A DNA stretch of 64,000 nt from Planctomycetota bacterium (GTDB lineage: Bacteria; Planctomycetota; UBA8108; JACQVS01), in contig JANQLS010000110.1 of NCBI GenBank assembly GCA_028280485.1, positions 1 to 64,000 of the forward strand. The letters are read 5' to 3'. The first letter of the stretch is position 1; every line of letters starts with the position of its first letter. The notes beneath the pieces were generated by a model. It was given only the letters and a program-made list of their open reading frames with translations. It did not search any database and was not told the origin of the DNA. The translations under genes and the position numbers were made by a program. Below, piece after piece: positions 1 through 8,383 of the stretch.

Positions 1-975
1 AGCTGCTCCCCCCCAACCCAGGGTTCATGCGCTTCCCCCGAAATGCCCCGTGATTCCTCACCAAGCGATGGCGTTAATAACCAATTTCAAAAAGACTTAG
101 ATTTAGCAATTTCTCAACCCACCCCAACCCAGGGTTCATTTTATTCTTTACCAGCTAGCACAATTCCTCCCTGCACCCTAGCTTGTCCGACGGCTGTGGA
201 TGTGCACGCCGAAACGGAAGTCTTTGGTAAAGTGAAGGACTCTGATTGTGTCCGCTGTCACCTTTGCATCGAGGCTTGCCCCGAAAAAGCCCTCAGCTAC
301 TCCTTAAAGAAAACCTTCCGATCCCAAGGTCAAAATTCGAGCTTAAAAAGTGTGCACACTCTAACCCTGGGTCAGGAGATTCTTATCTTCACATTTTTCT
401 TAAGCGCTTATTTTGCCTACGACTTAGTTATTGCTGCTCATTTTTTAGCCGCATCCTTAGCTGCCATACAAGCATTTCTCTTATTCCATGTGGTGAAAGC
501 TTGGAAATCAGAGCGCTATCGAATGCTTGAAAAGTTTCAGCTCCGAATGAATTCGAGATGGACTCGCACCGGTTCTATACTTTTGGCTCTCACTTTCATG
601 AGCTTTATCCCTTTCATCCAGGGGCTCTCTTTTAAATGGCTCCAATATCGTGGAAACCAAGCATTCAACGAAGTCTTTCAGCCCAGCTCTCCTTCCCAGG
701 GTTCGACAGACTTAATGAAAGTGGAATTTGAAGTAGACTCAGCAGCGCTCAAACTTCATCAAGAAAACCTCCAACAAGCTCAAAAAGCCTACGAATTAGC
801 ATTAGAACTCTTCCCAAAAAACAACGCCGTAAGAAAAAAATACGTTTATATCCTTGTCACCCAGAGGGACCCAAAGGCAATTGAGGAAGCAAAAAAGCTA
901 CAGGAAGACTATCCAGGAGAGCTATCAAATCAGCTTTACGAGTGGGCGCTGAGGAACTTCCCAAATTCTCCGTAA
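1..975 (+). CDS. 4Fe-4S ferredoxin-type membrane protein, C-terminal part (5' truncated by window)
   Basis: The reading frame is open from base 1, so the gene begins upstream; an ATG at 43 exists but is probably internal. Counting from that ATG, a CP-terminated Cys pair (C44, C48) is followed by a complete ferredoxin motif, CVRCHLCIEACP (C69, C72, C75, C79), which should bind a 4Fe-4S cluster. This layout is seen in NapH/NosR/CcoG-like polyferredoxins with membrane helices. Hydrophobic segments lie near residues 113-150 and 178-195, then a charged helical, TPR-like tail (about 230-305). The peptide P-T-Q-G-S recurs (S-P-S-Q-G-S once) because copies of the palindrome AACCCAGGGTTC sit inside the frame. 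The function is probably electron transfer at the membrane; the partner is unknown. The first cluster looks incomplete, with only two Cys seen close together. Confidence 0.6.
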   Translation, partial: SCSPPTQGSCASPEMPRDSSPSDGVNNQFQKDLDLAISQPTPTQGSFYSLPASTIPPCTLACPTAVDVHAETEVFGKVKDSDCVRCHLCIEACPEKALSYSLKKTFRSQGQNSSLKSVHTLTLGQEILIFTFFLSAYFAYDLVIAAHFLAASLAAIQAFLLFHVVKAWKSERYRMLEKFQLRMNSRWTRTGSILLALTFMSFIPFIQGLSFKWLQYRGNQAFNEVFQPSSPSQGSTDLMKVEFEVDSAALKLHQENLQQAQKAYELALELFPKNNAVRKKYVYILVTQRDPKAIEEAKKLQEDYPGELSNQLYEWALRNFPNSP

Positions 976-1198
976 AAACCATAACCTATAAAATTAAAAA
1001 CATTTACCTCCAACCCAGGGTTCATTACCTTGAGTTATCAGAACTCTCAAATCCCGAACCCAGGGTTCGTTCATCTGTCTTTTAAAAAACGTCATTTACC
1101 TAGAGATTGAATTGAGGGCTTGCAGTTTAGACCAATCTCATTCATGATCAGGTTCTTATAGAATGGTTGGTTGAACCTGACTTTCGAAAGCCCTTAAC

Positions 1199-1477
1199 AT
1201 GCTCAAGTTACGCAGAGTCGCGAGGAATGATTCCCGCCAATATAATCTGCGCCTATTCCTGCATGTGGCCGAGCTGGATCTAAGCCAAATGAAACGCCTC
1301 TATAGTCGCCCAAATTCCAGGCAAGACTTCCATTTGGAAATTAGACCACTTGAGAATGCTCAATCCTTGCCCCTGCGCATCTCTCAAAATGAATTAGAGA
1401 GGGATGAATCATCTGCGCAAATGGTGGCCGCCCAACCAAGTGAGGGCCTCCCAGTAATTAAATTGGTGAAGTGGTAA
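1199..1477 (+). CDS. Hypothetical 92-residue protein, doubtful
   Basis: This is an ATG-initiated frame of 92 codons in an otherwise gene-free 890-bp stretch. The product is basic at the N-terminus and has no membrane segment, signal peptide, repeat or recognisable motif. No clear Shine-Dalgarno sequence precedes the ATG. It may be a real small protein or a chance frame. I list it because nothing else explains the interval. Confidence 0.25.
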   Translation: MLKLRRVARNDSRQYNLRLFLHVAELDLSQMKRLYSRPNSRQDFHLEIRPLENAQSLPLRISQNELERDESSAQMVAAQPSEGLPVIKLVKW

Positions 1478-1865
1478 AAAAAACCCGAGGCCCAAGTCAA
1501 CATTGGAATGCCCATAAGAAGGGCACAAAGTAAAGGAAAACAGCCTGAGAGGCTAAGTCGAAATGGGGCTCCCGCAGCCTAGAAACTATTGAAGATCATT
1601 CCGGGATAAAGAGTCGACCAATTCGAAGTTGACCACTCCCGCTAAAAACTTTAAGCAGGAACATTCGATCTCATTAATGTTGTACAAAAAAATAATAATG
1701 CCTGTACTCCATTAGCCAATGGGGCTCAATGAAGATCCCTGCGTGGAAACCAACCAGAATCGGCCACCCCTCATTTTGGGACAAAGGCATGGTTAGGTTA
1801 ACCCCTAAAGTTCGCAGCAAGCGAGATCATTTGATCTTCAATCGGGTCTCTCAGCCCGATCAGTC
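1478..1865. other. Intergenic stretch upstream of the DEAD-box helicase
   Basis: 388 bp with no convincing frame. It contains several short self-complementary stretches, for example around 1844-1861 (GATC / CGGG-CCCG) just before the helicase ATG. It could hold a 5' leader, which is common for cold-responsive DEAD-box genes. I recognise no known RNA family. Confidence 0.3.
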
Positions 1866-4085
1866 ATGAACGGATCACAGAATTCAGAATCTTCTCAAGA
1901 AGTCAAAGACGACAATCCTTCCGACCCCTCAACCGATACGCTTCAATCCTTTGACGACTTCGATCTGCATGAGGACGTCAAAGAATCCCTAAAAAAGATG
2001 GGGATTAGCACTCCTACCCCGATCCAGTCCAAAGTTATCGCGCCCATTCTTAATGGCAAGGATGTCATTGGTAAAGCAGAAACTGGAACGGGAAAAACAA
2101 TCGGTTTCGGCTGTCCACTCATCGGAAAAATCGACACCTCAAGAGTCGCCATCCAAGCCCTCGTACTCACTCCAACTCGGGAACTCGCTCAACAAGTAAG
2201 TGTAGTCCTCGAGCAACTCGGGCAAGGCCGAGACCTCAAAGTGGCTCTCGTAGTCGGCGGCGTTCATGCCAGCGAGCAGATCATCAAACTCCGATCGGGC
2301 TCTCAAGTCGTAGTCGGCACTCCAGGTAGGGTTTTAGATTTTTTAAACGATCGAACCATGTCGCTTTCATGGTGCGACACCTTGATCGTCGATGAAGCTG
2401 ATCGAATGTTTGACATGGGCTTTATCGACGACATCCGTAAGATTTTCAGCCACCTCCCAAAAGAACGTCAAACCCTGTTCTTCTCAGCCACGATTCCCCC
2501 CGATATTAAAAAGCTCATGAAAGAGCATATGAAGAATCCGGAGACATACTCCACTGCTTCGGGGCATTCAACGGTGACTGAAATTAAACAAATTTGTATT
2601 GAGATTGAATTTCCCCGAAAATTTGAACAACTCAAGAAGGTCCTCGACGAACATCCCGAGGAAACCTGCATCATCTTTACGAACACTCGACGGCAAGCTA
2701 TCGACCTCGATCGAATGCTTTGGGGACACAACTATCCCGCAAGAGCGTTGCATGGAGATCACGATCAAGAGGTTCGATTTCAAGTTTTGAGTGCTTTCAG
2801 AGACAAGGACATTCGAATTCTCGTGGCTACCGATGTGGCCTCACGAGGACTTGACATCGAAAATGTAGGTCTTGTCATCAACTATGAGATCCCTACGGAT
2901 GTAGACTCTTACGTACATCGGATTGGCCGGACGGGACGAGCAAACCGTTCAGGCATCGCTTGGTCATTCGTATCAAGAAAAGAGCAATTTGCCTGGAAAA
3001 AGATTTTAGAAGTGACCGGTTTTGAAGTGGAACAACAACGAGATCCAAAATCGAGAAGAAGTTCATCGAGCCGGCGAGGAGACTCGGCCAGCTCCGATGA
3101 TGGCGGACGATCCCGATCTAGAGACGGAAGACGTCGATCAAGGAGAAGAGGAGGAGAACGAAATGATTCAGCCTCCTCAGCGGAAACTACAAATTCAGTA
3201 GATAGCCCTTCCGAAGACCGATCTTCGCGCAGGAATAAAAGCCGGCGCAGACGAAATGATCGAAAGCCTGATTCTAGTTCACAAGTCGCAACTCAACAGG
3301 AAGATTCATTTGGAGAAGGCTTAGATTTAGAAACCAACTCAAAAGGTGATTCCTCTCAAAAATCCCGTCGAGAATCACGATCGTCAAATAGAGAAGAAAC
3401 CTCTAAATCTAGCCGGCGAGAAGACCGCCCAAGATCTAGAAACAGTCGAGATAGAAAGCCTTCAAATGAAGGCTCCAGTCGCTCTTCACGACGCGAATCA
3501 CGCGATTCGAGAAGAAGGCCACGTCAATCTGAGACAAAATACGACATGTCGGTGGATCTTTTCGATGTTTCGATGAAAGACTTCTTAGATGTCAGTCGAT
3601 CGATCGACGAATTCAAAGAGGACAAAAATAAATCTAAATCGAGCGGGAACTCATATATTGATACTGCCGGTTACGGTTTCGAAGCTGATAAGCCCGCTGA
3701 AGCTGAAGAATCTCAAGATTCCTCAAGTAGCTCTTCACGAGACAATCGTAGACGACGTGGACGTCGGCCTCAAAGAGACTCTGAGGCAGAAATCGATTCA
3801 GCAGCAAGCACAGAAGAAGGTGAAAACTCAGCGGATTCTGAAGAAAAATCAAGCTCACGTTCAAGACGCCGTCGTCGCCGAAGACCGAGAGGCCGAGCGA
3901 GGGGATCAGAGGAAACTACGGCAAGTGATTCCGTTGATCTTTCAAACTCTTCAGAATCAAACGATGGATCTTCTGAGAATGAGAGGAAGAGCTCGAATCC
4001 TCGACGGAGAAGACGTCGAGGGAGAGGGAGGCGCCCATCTAATTCAAGTGACGCCAAGCTAAAATCCGATTCACCGAGCTCTTAA
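1866..4085 (+). CDS. DEAD-box ATP-dependent RNA helicase with long SR/RGG-like C-terminal tail
   Basis: ATP-dependent RNA unwinding enzyme, probably for ribosome assembly or mRNA decay. All helicase motifs are visible: Q motif TPTPIQ (about residue 49), motif I AETGTGKT (71-78), PTRELAQQ (103-110), TPGR (152-155), DEAD (176-179), SAT (207-209), ATDVASRGLDI (321-331) and HRIGRTGR (351-358). The core ends near residue 390. It is followed by about 350 residues of low-complexity Ser/Arg/Asp/Glu sequence with clusters such as SRSRDGRRRSRRR and RRRRRRGRGRR, so the protein is 739 aa against roughly 400-600 for most bacterial relatives. One less biased island (about residues 558-610, KYDMSVDLFDVS onward) interrupts the tail. 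The tail is probably disordered and RNA-binding. ATG start at 1866; monocistronic by spacing. Confidence 0.93.
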   Translation: MNGSQNSESSQEVKDDNPSDPSTDTLQSFDDFDLHEDVKESLKKMGISTPTPIQSKVIAPILNGKDVIGKAETGTGKTIGFGCPLIGKIDTSRVAIQALVLTPTRELAQQVSVVLEQLGQGRDLKVALVVGGVHASEQIIKLRSGSQVVVGTPGRVLDFLNDRTMSLSWCDTLIVDEADRMFDMGFIDDIRKIFSHLPKERQTLFFSATIPPDIKKLMKEHMKNPETYSTASGHSTVTEIKQICIEIEFPRKFEQLKKVLDEHPEETCIIFTNTRRQAIDLDRMLWGHNYPARALHGDHDQEVRFQVLSAFRDKDIRILVATDVASRGLDIENVGLVINYEIPTDVDSYVHRIGRTGRANRSGIAWSFVSRKEQFAWKKILEVTGFEVEQQRDPKSRRSSSSRRGDSASSDDGGRSRSRDGRRRSRRRGGERNDSASSAETTNSVDSPSEDRSSRRNKSRRRRNDRKPDSSSQVATQQEDSFGEGLDLETNSKGDSSQKSRRESRSSNREETSKSSRREDRPRSRNSRDRKPSNEGSSRSSRRESRDSRRRPRQSETKYDMSVDLFDVSMKDFLDVSRSIDEFKEDKNKSKSSGNSYIDTAGYGFEADKPAEAEESQDSSSSSSRDNRRRRGRRPQRDSEAEIDSAASTEEGENSADSEEKSSSRSRRRRRRRPRGRARGSEETTASDSVDLSNSSESNDGSSENERKSSNPRRRRRRGRGRRPSNSSDAKLKSDSPSS

Positions 4086-4256
4086 CCCTCTTCATTATAG
4101 CGATGAACCTTTTCGGACACTTCGCTGTCTCAATGGTTTAATCATGTTGATGCAGGAGAGTGTGGGCTTTGTATTAGATAAAATTTACAAGGCGGCTATT
4201 AACTATCCTTCAGGGTTAATTTTTAATCTAAATAATTCAAACTAAGTGAAATAACT

Positions 4257-5795
4257 ATGACCACATTTTGGTGGGTCATGGGTGGCTGCGGATTATTTAT
4301 CGTTATTATTGTCATCTATGACTTAATACAAACGAAACATGCCATCCTTCGCAACTTCCCGATCATCGGACATCTTCGCTACATTTTGGAAGCTATAGGG
4401 CCGGAGTTAAGGCAATACATTGTCACGAACAACGATGAAGAGCGCCCATTTAGTCGAGATCAAAGACGTTGGGTTTATGCTTCATCAAAAAAACAAAATA
4501 ACTATTTCGGCTTTGGGACTGACAACGACCTTGAAATTTCACCCAATTATTTAATCTTAAAACATCAAACTCTCCCCCCACCAGACCTTCCCTCACCCAA
4601 CTCGAATTACGACATCCCCTGCGCAAAAATTTTAGGAAACCATCGTAAGAGGGACAAAGCCTTTCGACCCACCTCCATCATCAATCTCTCAGGCATGAGC
4701 TATGGTTCACTCAGTTCGGCCGCCGTCAGCGCCCTCTCCCAGGGTTCAGAAATTTGTAACTGTTTATACCATTCAGGCGAGGGTGGCATTGCACCATTCA
4801 TGAAAACAGGGGCAGGCATAATTTGGCAAATTGGAACCGGTTATTACGGTTGCCGTGATGAGAATGGCGCCTTTAGCCTTGATCGATTTAATGAGGTCGT
4901 CCAGGAAACACCTCAGATTAAGGCAATTGAAATCAAGCTGAGCCAAGGGGGGAAGCCTGGGCTGGGGGGAATTCTACCTGCAGCAAAAATCACCAAAGAA
5001 ATTTCACAAATTAGAGGAATCCCACAGGGGAAAGATTGTCGAAGCCCTGCCTTCCACAGCGCCTTTTCAGGATTAGATGGATTATTAGATTTTGTGGAAC
5101 TTTTAGCAGGCGAAACCGGTCTACCCGTTGGAATCAAAGCCTGTGTGGGAGAGGAGAAGAGTTGGGATGAGCTTGCCCGATTGATGGAGAGTGGAGGTAG
5201 GGGGGTCGATTTTGTTGCAATCGATGGAGGAGAAGGCGGTACAGGGGCGGGGCCGTTAGCTTTTACCGATCATGTAGGGCTACCCTTTAAAGTCGGCTTC
5301 CCACGAGTCTACAAGGCTTTTGCAAAACGGGGGCTTCATGAAAAAGTGGTATTCATCGGTTCGGGAAAGCTTGGATTTCCCGAGACGGCCTTGCTTTCGA
5401 TCGCCATGGGCTGCGATATGGTTCATATTGCCAGGGAAGCGATGCTAGCCATAGGTTGCATTCAGGCTCAACGCTGCCATACGGGTCACTGCCCGACTGG
5501 AGTTGCAACGCAAAATAGTTGGCTGGTGAGAGGCCTTTCCCCAGGTCACAAAGCAGCCAGGTTTGCCAATTATGTAACCATTTTGAGGAAAGAAATGCTT
5601 CAACTCACTCACGCGTGCGGAGAGAGCCACCCTTCACTCATTTCGAGTGATCATTTTGAAATCCTTGACGAATTCTATAAAGGGCATACCCCGACTGAAT
5701 TATTTGGTTACGAACCAAGTTGGGGCGTACCAAGCGAGCCCGACCGACAAGAAATCAAAAAGATTATGGTGAGCCTATCTCACAACCCTATGTAA
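4257..5795 (+). CDS. FMN-binding glutamate synthase-like protein, membrane-anchored
   Basis: COG0069-type GltB-like flavoprotein without amidotransferase or GltD parts. Residues 4-24 form one N-terminal membrane helix. The TIM-barrel FMN domain spans about 115-450, with INLSGMSYGSLS (142-153), HSGEGG (172-177), AIDGGEGGTGAG (321-332) and the 3Fe-4S motif C401-x5-C407-x4-C412 (CHTGHCPTGVATQ), as in the glutamate synthase large subunit. These stand-alone proteins are common in bacteria. Glutamate synthesis from 2-oxoglutarate has been proposed for them, but the substrate and electron donor are uncertain. The 3' end overlaps the convergent gamma-glutamylcyclotransferase gene by 16 bp. A one-arm copy of the CCCAGGGTTC repeat lies within it at 4738-4747. 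Confidence 0.85.
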   Translation: MTTFWWVMGGCGLFIVIIVIYDLIQTKHAILRNFPIIGHLRYILEAIGPELRQYIVTNNDEERPFSRDQRRWVYASSKKQNNYFGFGTDNDLEISPNYLILKHQTLPPPDLPSPNSNYDIPCAKILGNHRKRDKAFRPTSIINLSGMSYGSLSSAAVSALSQGSEICNCLYHSGEGGIAPFMKTGAGIIWQIGTGYYGCRDENGAFSLDRFNEVVQETPQIKAIEIKLSQGGKPGLGGILPAAKITKEISQIRGIPQGKDCRSPAFHSAFSGLDGLLDFVELLAGETGLPVGIKACVGEEKSWDELARLMESGGRGVDFVAIDGGEGGTGAGPLAFTDHVGLPFKVGFPRVYKAFAKRGLHEKVVFIGSGKLGFPETALLSIAMGCDMVHIAREAMLAIGCIQAQRCHTGHCPTGVATQNSWLVRGLSPGHKAARFANYVTILRKEMLQLTHACGESHPSLISSDHFEILDEFYKGHTPTELFGYEPSWGVPSEPDRQEIKKIMVSLSHNPM

Positions 5796-6247
5796 GCTCG
5801 GTAATCACCACTTTCGATCACCCGGATCTTTGAAGGGAGTTTAGTGAGGACATAGACCCACGCACCCTCAAACCCTGGGTCGCTTTTGACTTTTATTTTT
5901 ACTCTAAAATAAAGGGATTGTTCAGCCTCTGGGTGGCAATCCTCGTACTCGTCCAATGAAGCCCAAAAATCGTCGGTTCCTTCAACTTTAAAAAGCTCCC
6001 CATGAACTTTATACGGCGAAAAGTTCAGCAGCTTCCATACCTTCTCTAAACGCTTTAGTTGATCCTCGGAGGCCCCCACCACCAACCCAGGGTTTATTAC
6101 AAGGCCCGGATATGACCCCATATCTAATAAAACTCCTTCAACCTCAATCGTACCCTGGGAGCAAAAATTTGAGCACATGGCCTTAAGAGTGCCAGGGGCT
6201 AAATCTGGGTAAAGAGTTCCGTATACAAATAGGAGCTCCGCCTTCAT
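5780..6247 (-). CDS. Gamma-glutamylcyclotransferase-like (AIG2/GGCT fold) protein
   Basis: A 155-residue protein starting MKAELLFVYGTLYPDL. The VYGTL loop is the substrate-binding signature of the GGCT/AIG2-like fold, and a later Y-x-x-x-G-G-type region (MGSYPGLV) fits. Family members cleave gamma-glutamyl-amino acids or trim modified peptides to 5-oxoproline. I place the start at the ATG at 6247. The frame continues open upstream to 6325 only because it runs through a terminator-like hairpin (6287-6322) and a palindrome copy at 6259-6269. Two further palindrome-related sequences lie inside the gene (6084-6094 and 6152-6159), plus AACCCTGGGTC at 5871-5881. Confidence 0.8.
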   Translation of the reverse strand: MKAELLFVYGTLYPDLAPGTLKAMCSNFCSQGTIEVEGVLLDMGSYPGLVINPGLVVGASEDQLKRLEKVWKLLNFSPYKVHGELFKVEGTDDFWASLDEYEDCHPEAEQSLYFRVKIKVKSDPGFEGAWVYVLTKLPSKIRVIESGDYRAYIGL

Positions 6248-6286
6248 CAGAAAACTCCAACCCTGGGTTGGGATTAAAATTAGTAC

Positions 6287-6322
6287 AAAAAAAGCCTCAG
6301 GAAGTTCATCCTGAGGCTTTTT
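6287..6322. terminator. Bidirectional Rho-independent terminator-like hairpin
   Basis: The stem GCCTCAGG / CCTGAGGC is closed by the 8-nt loop AAGTTCAT and flanked by an A-run on the left and a T-run on the right, so it can terminate in either direction. It lies 3' of the DUF2582 gene (minus strand) and upstream of the GGCT gene. Confidence 0.7.
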
Positions 6323-6499
6323 CATTTTCTAATCAATGCGTAAAAAATGTTCACGCACAGAATTTATTCAGTAATTCTGATAACTTAATATTCTGGTGTT
6401 GAGCTAAACGAATCAAGCCTCTTCGGAGAGATTAGATTTTTAGACCCATATTCATTTTTGCACATTCAAGGCGCGCTGCGAGTGCAAGTTATCATTGAA

Positions 6500-6724
6500 T
6501 TAGCAGGCTAGTTCTGCTTGGACAAGAGACACTCGAATGGCTCTTTTTACGGTCTCAAAGCCAATTTTTCCTTCTCGAGCAAGCCAACCAAGTGCAGCAA
6601 TTGCTTCATCCGCTTTAACGCCAGGAGTTTTTTTAATTGCGCTTAGAGAAAGACCTTCTTCCCCTGCATCGTTAAGTCTTGCCCAAATCACGCCGGCTGC
6701 ATAGCCAATCGTTTCCTGATTCAT
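6500..6724 (-). CDS. DUF2582 winged helix-turn-helix small protein
   Basis: A 74-residue protein, MNQETIGYAAGVIWARLND..., matching the DUF2582 (PF10771) pattern: an N-terminal helix with G-x-x-A-G-x-[IV]-W, then a three-helix winged fold ending ALGWLAREGKIGF. Members are small DNA-binding-like proteins of unknown role. The ATG at 6724 is preferred over the upstream TTG (6739) because GGAGAGAAG lies just 5' of it at ribosome-binding-site distance. Confidence 0.75.
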   Translation of the reverse strand: MNQETIGYAAGVIWARLNDAGEEGLSLSAIKKTPGVKADEAIAALGWLAREGKIGFETVKRAIRVSLVQAELAC

Positions 6725-6854
6725 CTTTCTTCTCTCCAAGATAGAAAATCGTACATATTTAAATGGGTCATGAGATCTATAGCAGGAAGAAATAACTCCC
6801 GCATTATTTAGACATGAATGATCTCATGCAAAAATCAATCCCATCTGTTCATTA

Positions 6855-6908
6855 AACTCAATTTGCCCTAAGCCTGTTTAATAAATCGAACAATCGGCAA
6901 ATTGAGTT
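6855..6908. repeat. 13-bp inverted repeat 3' of the RAYT gene
   Basis: AACTCAATTTGCC (6855-6867) is perfectly complementary to GGCAAATTGAGTT (6896-6908) across a 28-nt spacer. It lies about 200 bp beyond the stop of the minus-strand RAYT and could be a terminator, a REP-like partner or an element end. No further copy was seen in the window. Confidence 0.5.
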
Positions 6909-7101
6909 GAGTTAAATCCGTTGGGCAATATTTATTCTACTCTCAGTTAAAGTTCAAAATATTTATTGGAATTATCCGATAATTTTTCAGTCCTGACAAC
7001 AAGCAACTGACAGTGCGACATAAAGCTTTACTAAGCAGAGGTGATCAATCTCAATGAAATGCGAGCCCTCCTGTTTCTAATATCGCAACAATGACCATTA
7101 A

Positions 7102-8031
7102 TCAATGGAGCATCTGAAGCTCCCATGGAGGGTCATGTTCGCAAAGGATTCCAATTACTTTCTTCAATTTATATGTTCCAAATGGAAACTTTACTTTTAC
7201 TTTACCTTGCAAGAGAGCCTGCCTTGCACTTCGATAATCATCAGAAAACTGTTTTATTATCCTCAAGATCTTAATTCTTAATTTCACATCACTACAGATC
7301 AATTGAGGCCGGATCTCGGTCAATTTATCAGGACTTTTAGGCACTGAATTTCGGCTTTGGCTCAAAACTTTCTTCCGACCTAAAAATTTCCGGCCTTTTT
7401 TTTGAGCCTCGCGATTGATATCCCGAATTCGGCTTCGTACCTTCGAGCCAATGAGATTTCGGTACTCTTGTTCATTCATCTCGTCTAGAAAACATTCAGG
7501 GACCGTAACAAATCCAACCGTCTCCTCTGGCGTCCTACCATCCTTCTTAAAATAAAATTGTGGTTTCTTAGCTTTGTATTCCTTTTTGCCAATATCTTTT
7601 GGGAGACTCACTAATCCTGGCCATTCTTCAATTCTTGAAACCAAGTAAGCGGCAACGGGATTGACTATCGTATAAACAATTTTTTCAAGGAGGTCTTCTT
7701 TTGTATGAATGATTTGTCGCCGGTAAGGGATGTGCTCCCAAACGATCCCTTTCCTTTTTAAAAATTTATTCAATGATTTAGCGGCCTGGCTATTAAACCA
7801 GGCCATGAAATCACCCAACTTTCCTTCTCGATCATTTAAGACTAAATGAAAATGATTCGACATGAAACAAAAAGAATAGATATCGATTTTGTATTTTAAC
7901 TTGGCTACCAACAAGCAATATAGGATTAATAAATTCACCCGTAGACAGGGCTTAATCTTCATTTTCCTTTCAAAACATCGCTGAGTCACCATACAAGTCA
8001 TGCCCGGATAATACATTTTCGGTGAAGTCAC
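7102..8031 (-). CDS. REP-associated tyrosine transposase (RAYT, Y1_Tnp/IS200-like)
   Basis: The N-terminal half shows the Y1 transposase fold: YYPGMTCMVTQRCF near residues 7-20 and the HUH-type metal motif H60-F-H in MSNHFHLVL. The C-terminal half (about 180-309) is basic and typical of RAYTs. Family members nick and join single-stranded hairpins (REP/BIME sequences). Where the family usually carries the nucleophilic Tyr (the helix before FNRR...W), this protein reads A-A-K-S-L-N-K-F without Tyr, so it may be inactive or use another residue. It sits in the middle of the only part of the window rich in the GAACCCWGGGTTC palindrome, which makes a functional link attractive but unproven. Confidence 0.8.
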   Translation of the reverse strand: MTSPKMYYPGMTCMVTQRCFERKMKIKPCLRVNLLILYCLLVAKLKYKIDIYSFCFMSNHFHLVLNDREGKLGDFMAWFNSQAAKSLNKFLKRKGIVWEHIPYRRQIIHTKEDLLEKIVYTIVNPVAAYLVSRIEEWPGLVSLPKDIGKKEYKAKKPQFYFKKDGRTPEETVGFVTVPECFLDEMNEQEYRNLIGSKVRSRIRDINREAQKKGRKFLGRKKVLSQSRNSVPKSPDKLTEIRPQLICSDVKLRIKILRIIKQFSDDYRSARQALLQGKVKVKFPFGTYKLKKVIGILCEHDPPWELQMLH

Positions 8032-8383
8032 GACAGACCAACTCCCCTAAAAAATTTAAGATAAATAAATATGGATTAAAACGTCAATAGGAAGGAGAAA
8101 TACTGAAATTGCCCGCGACGTTTATAACGCTGATGGATGTTAGTTCCAACTAGCCGGTTTCGCACATCAGATTCTAAATTTCTTCAACGAGCTACCCCAT
8201 TCTACGAACCCTGGGTTGGGATGGTTTACCTCTATGGTAAATAAAAAAGATCAGTTATGATTTTGATTCCAAGCAGAAGTTAAATTTTGATTCAACGCGA
8301 ATTTTTTAAACTTACTTGTTTGGTGATTCTTCAAACTCAACTCAGTTGAAAAATAATTAAAAGCTCACTCTGGAGGACATTCG
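8032..8383. other. Divergent intergenic region between RAYT and FGGY kinase
   Basis: 352 bp without a gene. It contains one palindrome copy (GAACCCTGGGTT, 8206-8217) and AT-rich sequence before the kinase that could hold its promoter. No recognised RNA. Confidence 0.4.

Noticed and set aside
1490-1720. tmRNA, RNase P or SRP RNA upstream of the helicase
   Set aside because: None of the conserved core sequences of these RNAs is present.
3589-4062. Overlapping frames inside the helicase tail as extra genes
   Set aside because: They arise from the low-complexity Ser/Arg/Glu sequence and have no motifs or ribosome-binding sites.
6248-6325. Upstream start for the gamma-glutamylcyclotransferase at 6325
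   Set aside because: The extra 26 residues are encoded by a terminator hairpin and a palindrome copy; the family N-terminus starts at the ATG at 6247.
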